64,000 nucleotides of DNA, taken from Diphasiastrum complanatum (Eukaryota > Streptophyta > Lycopodiopsida > Lycopodiales > Lycopodiaceae). How positions within the stretch are numbered: position 1 is the first letter of the stretch; the number at the start of each line of letters is the position of its first letter. Where the stretch lies: contig CM055099.1 of assembly GCA_029204225.1 (NCBI GenBank), positions 55,283,173-55,347,172 on the forward strand, written 5' to 3'. The position numbers and the translations under genes were made by a program. The notes under the pieces were generated by a model. It saw nothing but the letters and a program-made list of their open reading frames with translations, was not told the DNA's origin and did not search any database. This document shows, piece by piece, positions 1 to 9,420 of this stretch.

Positions 1-45
1 ACTTTTGAACTTGCAAACTAAGTACGGTTGGTCAGATGCGAGCGT
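1..45 (+). pseudogene. CACTA TNP2 transposase, exon fragment upstream of gypsy insertion
   Basis: These 45 bases match 58228-58270 almost exactly. In that second copy the stretch lies at the end of a frame reading SKLRACLLLLSLQTKYGWSH, a conserved stretch of the TNP2 transposase of CACTA (En/Spm) elements. The LTR begins directly after it. The exon resumes at 7616 after the element, and the frame across the empty site would read W-S-H-A-S-V-T-E-L-F-G, again TNP2-like. The exon is therefore split by the insertion. The fragment is cut off by the window edge. Confidence 0.7.
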
Positions 46-462
46 GTTGGAGGGTTAACAAATCCCAAGGCAACCCAAACCCTAGTTAAAAAGTGAGAGG
101 GATTGGCACCCTCCGTGTGTAAGTCCAACCCGATTGTCACATAGTTATTTGATTAGTTAAAAGTCAATAAAAGGACTTTAGGCCTTTTTTGGGGGACTTT
201 TAATGTCGTAGGGCCTAAATGTCAAGTTAGTGAACAAAGTTGGGTTTCTCTCCAATTTCCATGGTTCCCACACTTTTTTAAGTTTGAATAATTAGGGAGG
301 TAAAAATGGACCAATAGATTTAGAGGCCCAGATCCTCCTCTCTACTATAAAAAGGGACAATTGCTCCTCATGTTCATTTCCTCAATTCATAAATCAGATT
401 TGTTCTCTTTAGAAATGGATTGATGAATGTCCTTGCTCTTCTTCTTTCCTTCTCCATGATCT
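46..462 (+). repeat. 5' LTR of gypsy copy 1, 3'-truncated
   Basis: It starts TGTTGGAGGG and aligns to the LTRs at 6909, 17368 and 58271 up to about base 462 (ending TTCTCCAT). There it jumps directly to sequence that lies ~880 bp further on in the 58271 copy (near 59570). The missing part holds the LTR end and the primer-binding site. Confidence 0.85.
346..354 (+). promoter_or_regulatory. LTR TATA box
   Basis: TATAAAAAG sits ~300 bp into the LTR and is kept in the LTRs at 6909, 17368 and 58271 (near 58575). It is the likely core promoter of the family, with RNA starting roughly 25-35 bases downstream. No transcript data are available here. Confidence 0.55.
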
Positions 463-1089
463 CATATTGCCATATTTTAGCCAAAAAAGTCACTTTTTCG
501 CAGAAATACTAAGTATTACTCTTGATCCTCTGCCAAAACCTTTGCCGACTTTTCAGTGAATTCTATTTATAATAAAATACTATTTTTGAGTTTGGCGAAG
601 ATTCTTCTTGATCAGATCACAAAAAATCTTGATTTTTACCCTTGCCAAACTACAGTTTTTTTTATGTCAAAAACCTTTGTCGGTTTTTCATAGTTTTATC
701 TATGTCAAATCTTTCATCTAAGAGTCGACGAAGGTTATTTCCCAATAAATTGTTAGAAAATTTGTTCATAGAGTTTTTTTTTCCCAAAATAGCATTGTTG
801 AACCTTCGTCGAGAGAATCTTTGCCTAGTGAACCTTCGCCAATCCTATTTTTAGTTTCTGATTTTCCAGATCAAGTCTCTGTCAAAATTTGGATCAAATC
901 TGATATATTTTAATTTGGATTCTGAGAGATTTATCATTTTTGAGAAGTATCGATTGATCAAATTTTGAAATCTTTTCATGATATAGAATCAAATTTCTGG
1001 AAAGAGGAATAGATCTAGTAGATCTGATTTGAGGTAGTTTTTTTATTGAAAAATCTAGATCCAATCTCATTGTCTCCTTGATCTAAGAT

Positions 1090-2860
1090 GGCTGAATCCT
1101 GTGAAGCCTATAGCGAGATTTATCCTCAAGACAAACTTAAGTTGTTTCCTATGGCCTTAACAGGCGCAACACAAGATTGGTGCTATAATCAAGATGAAAC
1201 TGAGCGTACAGATTGAGAGGCTATTAAACGAGCCCTTATCACACGTTCAAACCGCAGAAGTTTATGGAAGTCCCTTTCTACTTTTAAGTAAAATTAAAAT
1301 GGGAAAGTGGGAAATGGTTCGAGATTTCATTGAACGGGTGAAACGCCTCAAAGCTGATTAACAAAAATGTCATGATTATGTGATTTTTGTCAGGTCTACC
1401 TAAACGGATCAGACGTGAGCTGAAATGCCATAATGAGAGTATGCACTCTTGCGACATGCTATGGATGATGCAATTCGGGAGGAGGATGAAGATTCAGATG
1501 ATGAGCCAAATATCAGTATGTTGTCTTATACAACATGGCAGACTACTACAACTTCCACCACTATTGCATCAATGAATGCCAACGCTACTGCAAAAATGAT
1601 GCTCAATGAGTTCAAGAAACTTGGGAAGAACCAGCAAAAATAGATGGAAAAGTTGTAGTCACAATTTGATGAGAAGATCAAAGCATTGGAAAAATTTCCA
1701 CGTACAAGCAAACAAGGAACCTGAGAAGTTGTAAAGACTTTTCCTACCAAGGAAAATGTCTGGTGTTCTATTTGTACAGCAAATTACACAGTGAACGAGT
1801 GTCCTCAATTGAAAAAATGATGGAAATCAGTGTTTGCCATTTGTGTAATTCACATGACCATGAGACTGATTTTGTAACTTCAACCCTCGGATAATTCAAC
1901 AACAATATGTCCAAATGGGGATATCGAGAACCACAATCTGGAGGAAATCCAGCAGCTAGACCTCGACAATCTGCTCTTGGATACTCGGAACGTTTAGCTT
2001 TACCTGCCCCACCAAAGCACTCTACTCCTCCTACCAATTTGATGGAACCAGAACCATACATAAGTGTTGAGCAATGAAACTATGGTAATGAACAAGAAGG
2101 TGGACCTTCAGGTGGATCTTCAGAACAATATGCTATTTATGATGCCGCTCAACAACAAGCATCTAGAAATTGGACCAGAGCACCACTTGGATGCTTTGCA
2201 TGTGGAGAAAATCACAGAGTTGTAGAATGTCCAAATAAAAGGTTATTTGTACCATTCTATCGTGACTATGGGTATGGGCATTGCTATAAAGAATGTCCAG
2301 CAAGACCGAAAGCACCACCAACTACAGCTCCTGTAAATTTGATAACAATCAAGCTAAGACCAATAGCTCAGATTAAATCAAGTGAACCCTTGATGGTGGT
2401 CACCAGAGCACAGAAGCAGAAAGAACCAGTAGCGGAGCTAGTACCTGCTGATTCTATACCATTGAATGGTACACCAACAACATCGGGAGTCTATCCATAT
2501 CTTAATGCAGAAAAACGAAGATATCAGATTATGAGGCAGTGGATCACAAATCTGCAAGAAGGAGAGGAGCTTGAAGGTACTAAAGCAACAATAGAAGTTC
2601 ATTCTTCACCATTGCAGCCTCCAAGAAATTTACGTATGGATATGAATGATCAGTTACATCATCATAAAGAACCCTTCAAGATGACTGAATCGGAAGCACC
2701 GCAAACAGAACTGCTCATGGACATTTTGTCTAGCAAGATCAATATTTCATTGGGAGAGTTCCTGAAGTCAGGTGCCAAAATCAAAAGAAGTCTTAGCGCA
2801 AAAGTTAGCTCAAGAAGAACCAGAAGTCCATCAGGAGCCACTTTTTTGTGCTGGATTTGA
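1090..2860 (+). pseudogene. gypsy copy 1 gag with four zinc knuckles
   Basis: This is the capsid/nucleocapsid precursor. The start at 1090 gives MAESCEAYSEIY and then a Retrotrans_gag-like stretch (KLFPMALTGATQDW, 1141-1182). Several frameshifts and stops follow. Downstream lie four zinc-knuckle motifs in two pairs, read best by comparing copies: C-S-I-C..H..C near 1770, C-H-L-C..H..C near 1838, CFACGENHRVAEC near 2195, and a last one near 2270 whose first cysteines are mutated to tyrosine here but intact in the copy near 61140. The tail (2339-2860) is charged and continues toward the protease. Non-functional. Confidence 0.75.
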
Positions 2861-2920
2861 AGAATCTAATGAAGTACTCCATGTTGGAGCTGCTTGGGAA
2901 AGTGACAAAAGAATATCACT

Positions 2921-3295
2921 ATGTCGATACAACATAGACAATTTCCTAAAGAAGCAACTATGATAGATGGCGCTTTGGGAGTTAACCTGATTTCTACAAA
3001 GCTATGTGCAAAATGGGGCCTTACAAAGATCAAGCTTGTTACTTTTGCTATTAAGCTAGCTGACCAAACGACAGTTTGTCCGCGAGGAATGGTTGAAGAT
3101 ATACCTCTCATAATTGCGGGAGTACAATTTGTCATTACTTTCGTGGTGATGGACTTACCAGAAGTGCCAAATGTCTATCGAGTTTTATTGGGACGTCCAT
3201 GGTTACTAGTTGCTCAAGTAGTTCATAACTGGGGTACCGAAAAAATCACTTTTGAAAATCATGAACGTGTAGTTAAAGTGGATCCTACAACTTAG
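2921..3295 (+). pseudogene. gypsy copy 1 aspartic protease
   Basis: This is a retropepsin-like domain that would cleave the Gag-Pol polyprotein. The active-site region reads MIDGALGVNLISTKLCAKWG, where copy 2 has DGASGVN, and the hydrophobic C-terminal motif YRVLLGRPWL (about residues 87-96) follows. The reading frame is intact for 124 codons but is cut off from gag and RT by stops. The stop at 3293-3295 recurs at the same site in copy 2. Confidence 0.7.
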
Positions 3296-4037
3296 ACTAT
3301 GAACGATTCGTCAACAACGGATCATACTTGTGATCGACCATAGAAGAATTTGGGAGTTCACTACGATTCTCAAATGGATATTGTCATTTGGAATGAAGCT
3401 CTTGCAACGATTGATTGTACAACAGGATAAATGTGTCAACAAGGTAATCAATCATGTTTGAGCGAGATTTCCTTATTAGATTGAACTTTGGATACACCAA
3501 TCACGTGTCCACTAAATGTGTTGAATGTAGCCTGGATATCAATGGAAGCTATACCAGATCCAATTGAGGATGAACTCAAATTTGTAAGTCATGCCTTGAC
3601 ATATGATGGCAATGATGAACTTATGGATGAGCAAATTCTAAATCATATGGATCCGACCAGATTTGGAGTGCGTAATATTCCTGATGAACCAACAATAAAA
3701 CTGGCCAAAGCAGCTATATTGAAGGAAGATAGGATCATAGGATCGATGACGAAGAAACAAGCTAAGCAACTTTATAATATGGTCCTAAAATTTTCCTTAA
3801 AAGATTGATTCAAACAAAGTGGCACCCTTACTAGATAAAGGCAAAGGAAAAGTCGAGGATGATTCTTCAAGTCAGAATTCTAGTAAGACATCATCGTCTA
3901 GGAAGTCTTCGCCTTTGAAGAAGACTTTATTTTCTCAGAAGTCATCACCTCCATGATCAATTCCTGCTAAGAAGGCTAAGCGAAGATCCAAGACAAATAC
4001 TTTCGAAAAGGAACAAACAGATGTAGTCCAACATGAT

Positions 4038-5149
4038 ATGCCGAAGCACTTTACACGTTATACACTGGATGATGTGGTTAGCATGTTACCTAAAGCACAT
4101 CGTGAACTTGAAGAACACGTGCCAGAATCGAAAGAGGTTTATGATGGCCCAGCTAGGATGAAGCCAATGAATCTTGCCGAACCAAGAGAACCGAAAAAGG
4201 TTGTACAAGTTGGATCCCAACTTAATCTTGAACAATATCAAGCACTACGCATGTTACTTATTAAGTATCAGGATTGCTTTGCATGGACTTATCAAGATCT
4301 GAAGGGTATTCCGTCATCAGTGATTGAAGATACCATACCTTTAGTACCCGATGCAATTCCAAAGGTTACAAAGTTCTATCGTTGTAATCCTAATGTTGCA
4401 AATCTGATAGAGAAAGAACTTCGAAGATTGCTTGACACCGATTTCATTCATGAGATCGAGCATACCGAATGGATTTCACCGATTGTCATTGTTTCTAAGA
4501 ATAATGGGAAATTGTGAATCTGTGTGATTCTCAAAACGTTGAACAAAGTGACGCGGAAGGATCACTTTCCGTCACCTTTTACTGTAAGCATTTTGGATTG
4601 CCTTGCTGGAGCAAAAGCTTATAGTTTCTTGGATGGATTTAATGGTTACAACCAGGTTAAGATTGCACTTGCAAATCGCCACAAAACTGCTTTTGCAACA
4701 TAATGGGGCACCTATGCTTACAAAGTAATGCCGTTTGGACTCTGTAATGCACCAAGTTCATTTCAAAGAGTAATGCAATTTGCTTTAAAAATTATCTGTA
4801 AAAATTTCTTGAAATTTACTTGGATGACCTGGGAGTACATAGTACAAATACAGACCACCTGGATCGATTGGAGAAAGTATTTGAAAGATGTCGCAAATAT
4901 CAGATTTCTCTAAATTCAAAAAAATGTCAGTTATGGGTTTCCCATGGAGTTGTGCTTGGACATGTGATATCGAGACATGGTATTGGCACAGATTATTCTA
5001 AGATCAAGGTTATTGTGGAATTGCCACCGCCAACAACAATTCGTGGAGTTGATGTGTTTATGGGTCATGTGAACTACTATCGAATTTTTATTATTTTCTT
5101 TGCGGATTTAGCACGACCAATATACAAACTGACTATTGTTCCTATTTGA
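4038..5149 (+). pseudogene. gypsy copy 1 reverse transcriptase
   Basis: This is the RNA-directed DNA polymerase domain. It begins with the pre-RT region (4038-4517, with FYRCNPNVANLIEKEL and WISPIVIVSKNNGKL), then MPFGLCNAPSSFQRVM (4728-4775) and the catalytic YLDD in E-I-Y-L-D-D-L-G-V-H-S near 4815-4847. The TGA after GGGAAATTG at 4515 and the TAA near 4701 interrupt it. A frameshift lies between the MPFGL and YLDD motifs. All three defects recur in the copy at 12646. Inactive. Confidence 0.85.
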
Positions 5150-5158
5150 ACGGTAGAG

Positions 5159-5692
5159 GTGTTAGAAGCCTTTGAAAAGTTAAAAAAAGCATTAACTTCA
5201 GCACCAATATTGCGTTTACCAGAATGGACGATAGAATTTCATGCTCATACGGATGCCTCAAAATACACCATTGGATCAGTTTTGACACAGCCATGTGATT
5301 ATAAGAAGGATTATCCTATACGATTTGCAAGCATACAGCTTACAGATCCGGAGAAGAAGTATTCAACAATAGAACGTGAAGCATTAGCCATGATTTTTTT
5401 TGTTCGAAAATTTCGTCACTACCTCATGGAAACGCACTTTGCATTTTATACGGATCATCAGCCGTTACTTTACTTGGTAAACAAGACGTGCAATAGTGGA
5501 TGTATTGCAAGATGGTTATTGTTATTGACTGAATTTGACTTTCAAATTGTGGTTCGAAAGGGGAAGCAGCATTATCTAGCCAATCACATTTTGCGAATCG
5601 AGTCCGCACCAGTTAATATTGAAGTGGATGATGAATTGCCAGATGATGCATTGCTCTATGTCGAAGCAGGACCTGAGTGGGCATCGGACTGA
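5159..5692 (+). pseudogene. gypsy copy 1 RNase H
   Basis: This is the retroelement RNase H that would remove RNA from the RNA-DNA hybrid. The frame is open for 177 codons. Visible motifs are HTDASKYTIGSVLTQP (first catalytic Asp), REALAMIFFVRKFRHYL (Glu), YTDHQPLLYL (Asp) and RKGKQHYLANHILRIES. The final conserved Asp of A-D-H-L appears as N (LANHIL), whereas the copy near 62130 has LADHV. It follows RT after a stop near 5146 and runs into integrase. Confidence 0.85.
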
Positions 5693-5699
5693 TGCTAGG

Positions 5700-6315
5700 A
5701 CAACCGAATGACTCCTTGACAAAAGTACAAAAGAGACAATTGATTCATAAGGCTCAATCTTGTCAATTAATTGCAAGACAATTGTATCATAGTGGATCAG
5801 ACAATATTTTACGAAAATGTGTTTTACCGCATGAAGTACCAGATTTAATCATGTTTTCACATGATGGCATGGCTGGAGGACACTTTTGTACATATATTAC
5901 TGTTTGCAAACTTTTACAATCAGGGTGTTGGTGGCCTATGCTTCATAAGGACACAAAAAATTTTATTTAGACATGTGATATTTGCCAGCGAGCACGATGG
6001 CCTACTCGACAAAATTATGAACCCTTGCATCCGGTTTTATCACAAGCACCGTTTGAAAAATGGGGACTGGATTATGTTTGTCCTATTCACCCTACCGCGC
6101 AAGGATCTCAGGCCCGATACATTATCGTAGCAACTGATTATATGACCAAATGGGTTGAAGCCAAAGCTGTCAAAGTTGCAGATGCGAAATCTACGGCCAA
6201 GTTTTTGTATGAAAATATTATAATCAGATTTGGATGTCCGATTGAGATTGTCAGTGATCGGGGTACAGACTTTGTTAATCAAACAATAAAGTGTTTACTA
6301 GAAGATTTTTATTAA
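5700..6315 (+). pseudogene. gypsy copy 1 integrase, truncated in the catalytic core
   Basis: This is the integrase N-terminal zinc finger plus part of the DDE core. The HHCC module spans HDGMAGGH, then after a stop TCDICQRAR near 5970. The core holds the first Asp in WGLDYVCPIHPT (6061-) and the second in VSDRGTDFVNQ (~6250). The expected third segment, with the catalytic Glu, does not follow: after KCLLEDF the sequence changes to an unrelated stretch. Copy 2 changes at the same point. Inactive as it stands. Confidence 0.8.
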
Positions 6316-6896
6316 GTGCCAATGTCGAGAGAAAATAAATGGAAAGATTTGGGACTGGCTATGGACAAAATCACCATCATCCATCAGCCATATAGCTTGG
6401 CAATCATCCATCAGCCATCATCCATCAGCCCTACAGCTTGGCAATCTTAGTGGACTTCCACCGAGCCTTACAAGCCTATCATAGAGAGTATGTCCACTCT
6501 CCAGGTCCAATGGTGCGACAATCGACAATGTTTGCTAAAGATCTAACTCTGTTGGCGTCAGTGGCAACCAGATGTGATGATTGTCTCCCTCCTCTAGCAT
6601 TTGATCCAAATAAGCCGATGGCCTCAGAGCAAATCAAAGATCAGCTGTCGGCTGCTCGTTTATACTTTCGTGCAACAATGATGGGAGGCTCTTGGGAATC
6701 ACGCTTCACATCATGGACAACCTCAAAGTGGATTACCGGAGCCCATCGTTGCTCTATCAAACAATTTGAATTTTAATACTGCACGCCTCGACTTTATGGA
6801 GAAGGTGTTGTACCATTTAATCAAGATTCGGCGTGAAGCCAATAAAAGTCCCCAATAACTGCATATTGCAAGTGTCGTGGGACCGCCACCAGTTCT
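6316..6896 (+). other. gypsy 3' segment of unknown origin, after truncated integrase
   Basis: Between the broken integrase core and the polypurine tract lies ~580 bp that I do not recognise. It has a 112-codon open stretch (6438-6776) with LLASVATRCDDCLPPLAFDP. In copy 2 the matching stretch is joined in frame to integrase as a 243-codon frame (16504-17235). In copy 1 a short ATCATCCATCAGCC motif is repeated near 6378-6430. It may be a captured sequence or a degenerate 3' region of the element. Confidence 0.4.
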
Positions 6897-6907
6897 GGTG
6901 GGGGATA
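6897..6907 (+). promoter_or_regulatory. polypurine tract of gypsy copy 1
   Basis: GGTGGGGGATA lies directly before the LTR start TGTTGGGGG, where the plus-strand DNA primer is expected. The same tract precedes the LTR at 17368. Confidence 0.7.
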
Positions 6908-6908
6908 C

Positions 6909-7615
6909 TGTTGGGGGTTTTGCGGATCCCAAGGCAACCCAAACCCTAGTTAATAAGTGAGGGAGATTTGGCACCCTACGTGTGTAAGTCCAACCCGATG
7001 ATCACATAGTTATTTGATTAGTTAAAAGTCAATCAAAAGACTTTAGGCCATTTTTGTGGGACTTTTAATGTCGCGGGGCCTAAATGTCAAGTTAGTGAAT
7101 AAAGTTGGGTTTCCCTCCAATTTTGATGGTTCCCACACTTTTTTAAATTTAAATAATTAGGGAGGTAGAAATGGACCAATAGGATTCAGAGGCCAGGGTC
7201 TTCCTCTCTACTATAAAAAGAGACCAACTCGAGTTGCTCCTCATGTTCATTTTCTCATTTCAATAAAGCGGATTGGTTCTCTTCAGAAATGGATTGATGA
7301 ATGTCCTTGCTCTTCTACTTTCGTTCTCCATCTCTCATGCTTTCTTTGGTTTTTGCTAATTGTTGGATCTGAATGTTATTATACTTTTTATAAGAGAGAA
7401 AGAGTAAGCTATCTTTGTTGTGGATGCGTAGTGTTAATGGATCATAGTGTTAATGGATGTTAGTGTCAGATTTGGATCCTCCATTCATGTTGAAATCTGA
7501 ACTATACTATTGCTCTCATAGGAACGAACCTACACATGACAACTAACTTCGTCTCTTTAATGCTAGATTGACTAGATCTTGGATTTAGATTAGGCAAGGA
7601 ATGAAACCCACTACA
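6909..7615 (+). repeat. 3' LTR of gypsy copy 1 (complete, 707 bp)
   Basis: It runs from TGTTGGGGG to CACTACA and matches the 717-bp LTR at 58271-58987 along its full length. It contains the TATAAAAAG box and a predicted RNA region with CCTCATGTTCATT. It is the best full-length copy for defining the family. Confidence 0.9.
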
Positions 7616-8655
7616 GAGTGTCACTGAGTTGTTTGGGTAAGCTTGCTTATTTCATGATGTGTGTTATAGACAAATTGCTCTAATCTCATTTTATTTTTGA
7701 TTCATGCAATGCAAGAAATTATATATAACTAATTACATAAATTTATATTTTGTCGCAGTTTGCTCAGGAAAAGGTTGCCCCCAAAGTGTTAACACCATGG
7801 CGGCATCTCGCGACAAGAAGCCCTTCTTATCCACAAAAAATACAAGACAAAAAATATGGACGTGTATATGGCTCCCTTGATAGATGAGTTAAAGATTCTA
7901 TGACAAGGAGTTCAAGTGAGCGATATATCAAGACCATTGAGACAAAAGAGGTTTTGTGGTAAAGGGGATCTTGATGTGGATGATGCACGACTTTCCTGGC
8001 TATGGGGAATGTTTAGGTGAGCTTTCTTTGCTATTGGTTTGATTCATAGTATTATATTAAATTTTATGTGCATTCACAAATTTTCTTTCAATTCGAACAT
8101 TGGACTCACGATTAAGTTGGCTGTTTTGTCTCAATGTAGGGCTCCATACTAGTGGTTACAATGCGTGCCCCGTTTGTGGCGAGTATTTGCAAGCATGTTA
8201 TTCAAAACGTCCGTGAAAGATGGTATATGAGGGCCACACTCAATATCTTCCACCCGATCACTCTAAGCGTGATGGGCTTGTTGGCCAACATTCTCATTCC
8301 ATGAAGGTACATTATATATTTGGGCCAACTAATGGTACATGCCATTTATTTATTTTATGATTACTCTCTTTATGTTTCTTTGAACAATATTTAATCTGCA
8401 TCAAATGTGTGTGTTTGTTTGTTAATATTGTAGGCAAGTGATCGGCTTCGGATTTGGATGTGCAATCAAGATCTAGGACGACCCTCTCCTGGCATGAAGA
8501 GGTTATCAATATTTCATTTACTCCCATACTGGGAAGAATTGTTGATAAACCATCTTTTGGACCTGATGCACATATTCAAAAATATCGAAAGCACGATTTG
8601 GGAGCACGTAACTGGGTCGAAAGATAAAAAAGGCATACGAGATGACCTAAAATAA
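7616..8655 (+). pseudogene. CACTA TNP2 transposase, four exon remnants
   Basis: This is the middle part of a TNP2-type transposase, which would cut and move CACTA elements. Inferred exons with GT/AG borders: to 7636, 7759-8016, 8140-8306 and 8434-8655. Motifs are MDVYMAPLIDELKIL (exon 2), LMWMMHDFPGYGECL at its end, then GLHTSGYNACPVCGE with KMVYEGHTQYLPPDHSKR (exon 3), and LLPYWEELLINHLLDLMHI with KNIESTIWEHVTGSKDKKG (exon 4). This is the usual TNP2 order. A TGA replaces the Trp after DELKIL, a frameshift precedes LMWMM, and a TGA sits in exon 3. The gene's 5' part is at 1-45. Confidence 0.85.
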
Positions 8656-9420
8656 GTGGGAAAGATGGTCAATTTATCGTCATAAACGGTGGGGACTTCT
8701 CAACTTTCATAGTTCCTTCATTGATCAGTTGTCTTACACGTAACACAAGCCAACGTACTCATATGTTTCCTCATCATTGCTGGTCTAGAGAAAACCTATA
8801 ACAAGCTTTCCTTTCCACAACAAAAACTTGTCAACTTATTAGGTCCAAAGTTTGCCAGTCTTCTCGTGTGAGTATGGCTAGGTCACCTTGAATTTGCCCC
8901 CATTTTGATCAACTTTCAATCAAAATTTGCCCCAAGAGAGAGGTGTGTGTGACAATTCTCCTCCACTTATAAAATTAGCTGATCGGACTTAGAGTAGAGT
9001 TCTTCGGACAAAAAGCCTTTCCAACACTTTGCTTCCCATCTGCTAAGATTATGGCTCGATCCAACTTGTTGCGAATCTCTGAAGAGGATCCTAGTCTTTC
9101 CCCTTTGAGGAAAAGCCCAACTGATACTGGATATTACCATGCTCAGTGAGTTTCAGTTCCGAAGGTGGCCGTCCCAAAATGAAGACCAAGTGCTCCATAG
9201 AGAATCTCCCCTGAAATTGTCATTTCCAACTTTGACTTCCTGCTTGCATCTGGTGGGCTTTGTCGCAAATGAAACTAACCCAAGAAACAGGCTAGCCATC
9301 CATCCTTTCCAAACATTGAGTCGTTTCGTTGCCGTTCATGTGCGAGTACTTGAACTACAAATCCGCCCCACAGATTCTGTAGTCCTCTTTGTTTGATGGT
9401 ATCAGCCTTCAAAGGAAAGG
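8656..9420. other. No firm gene; weak minus-strand coding look
   Basis: The stretch 8656-9000 shows nothing recognisable. Between about 9050 and 9400 the minus strand has protein-like stretches with few stops, for example FSMEHLVFILGRPPSELKLT and FGKDGQPVSWVSF. I do not recognise a family, and no start, splice pattern or neighbour supports a live gene. Confidence 0.3.

Larger units (their letters stand above)
46..7615 (+). mobile_element. Ty3/gypsy LTR retrotransposon, copy 1 (degenerate)
   Basis: The domain order is gag, protease, reverse transcriptase, RNase H, integrase, which is Ty3/gypsy order. It lies between a partial 5' LTR (46-462) and a complete 3' LTR (6909-7615). The 5' LTR loses its last ~290 bp, the primer-binding site and ~600 bp of leader, by comparison with the copy at 58271. 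The flanking 5-mers are GAGCG at 41-45 and GAGTG at 7616-7620, a target-site duplication with one transition. Every domain carries stops or frameshifts, so the element cannot act on its own. It interrupts a CACTA TNP2 exon. Confidence 0.9.
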
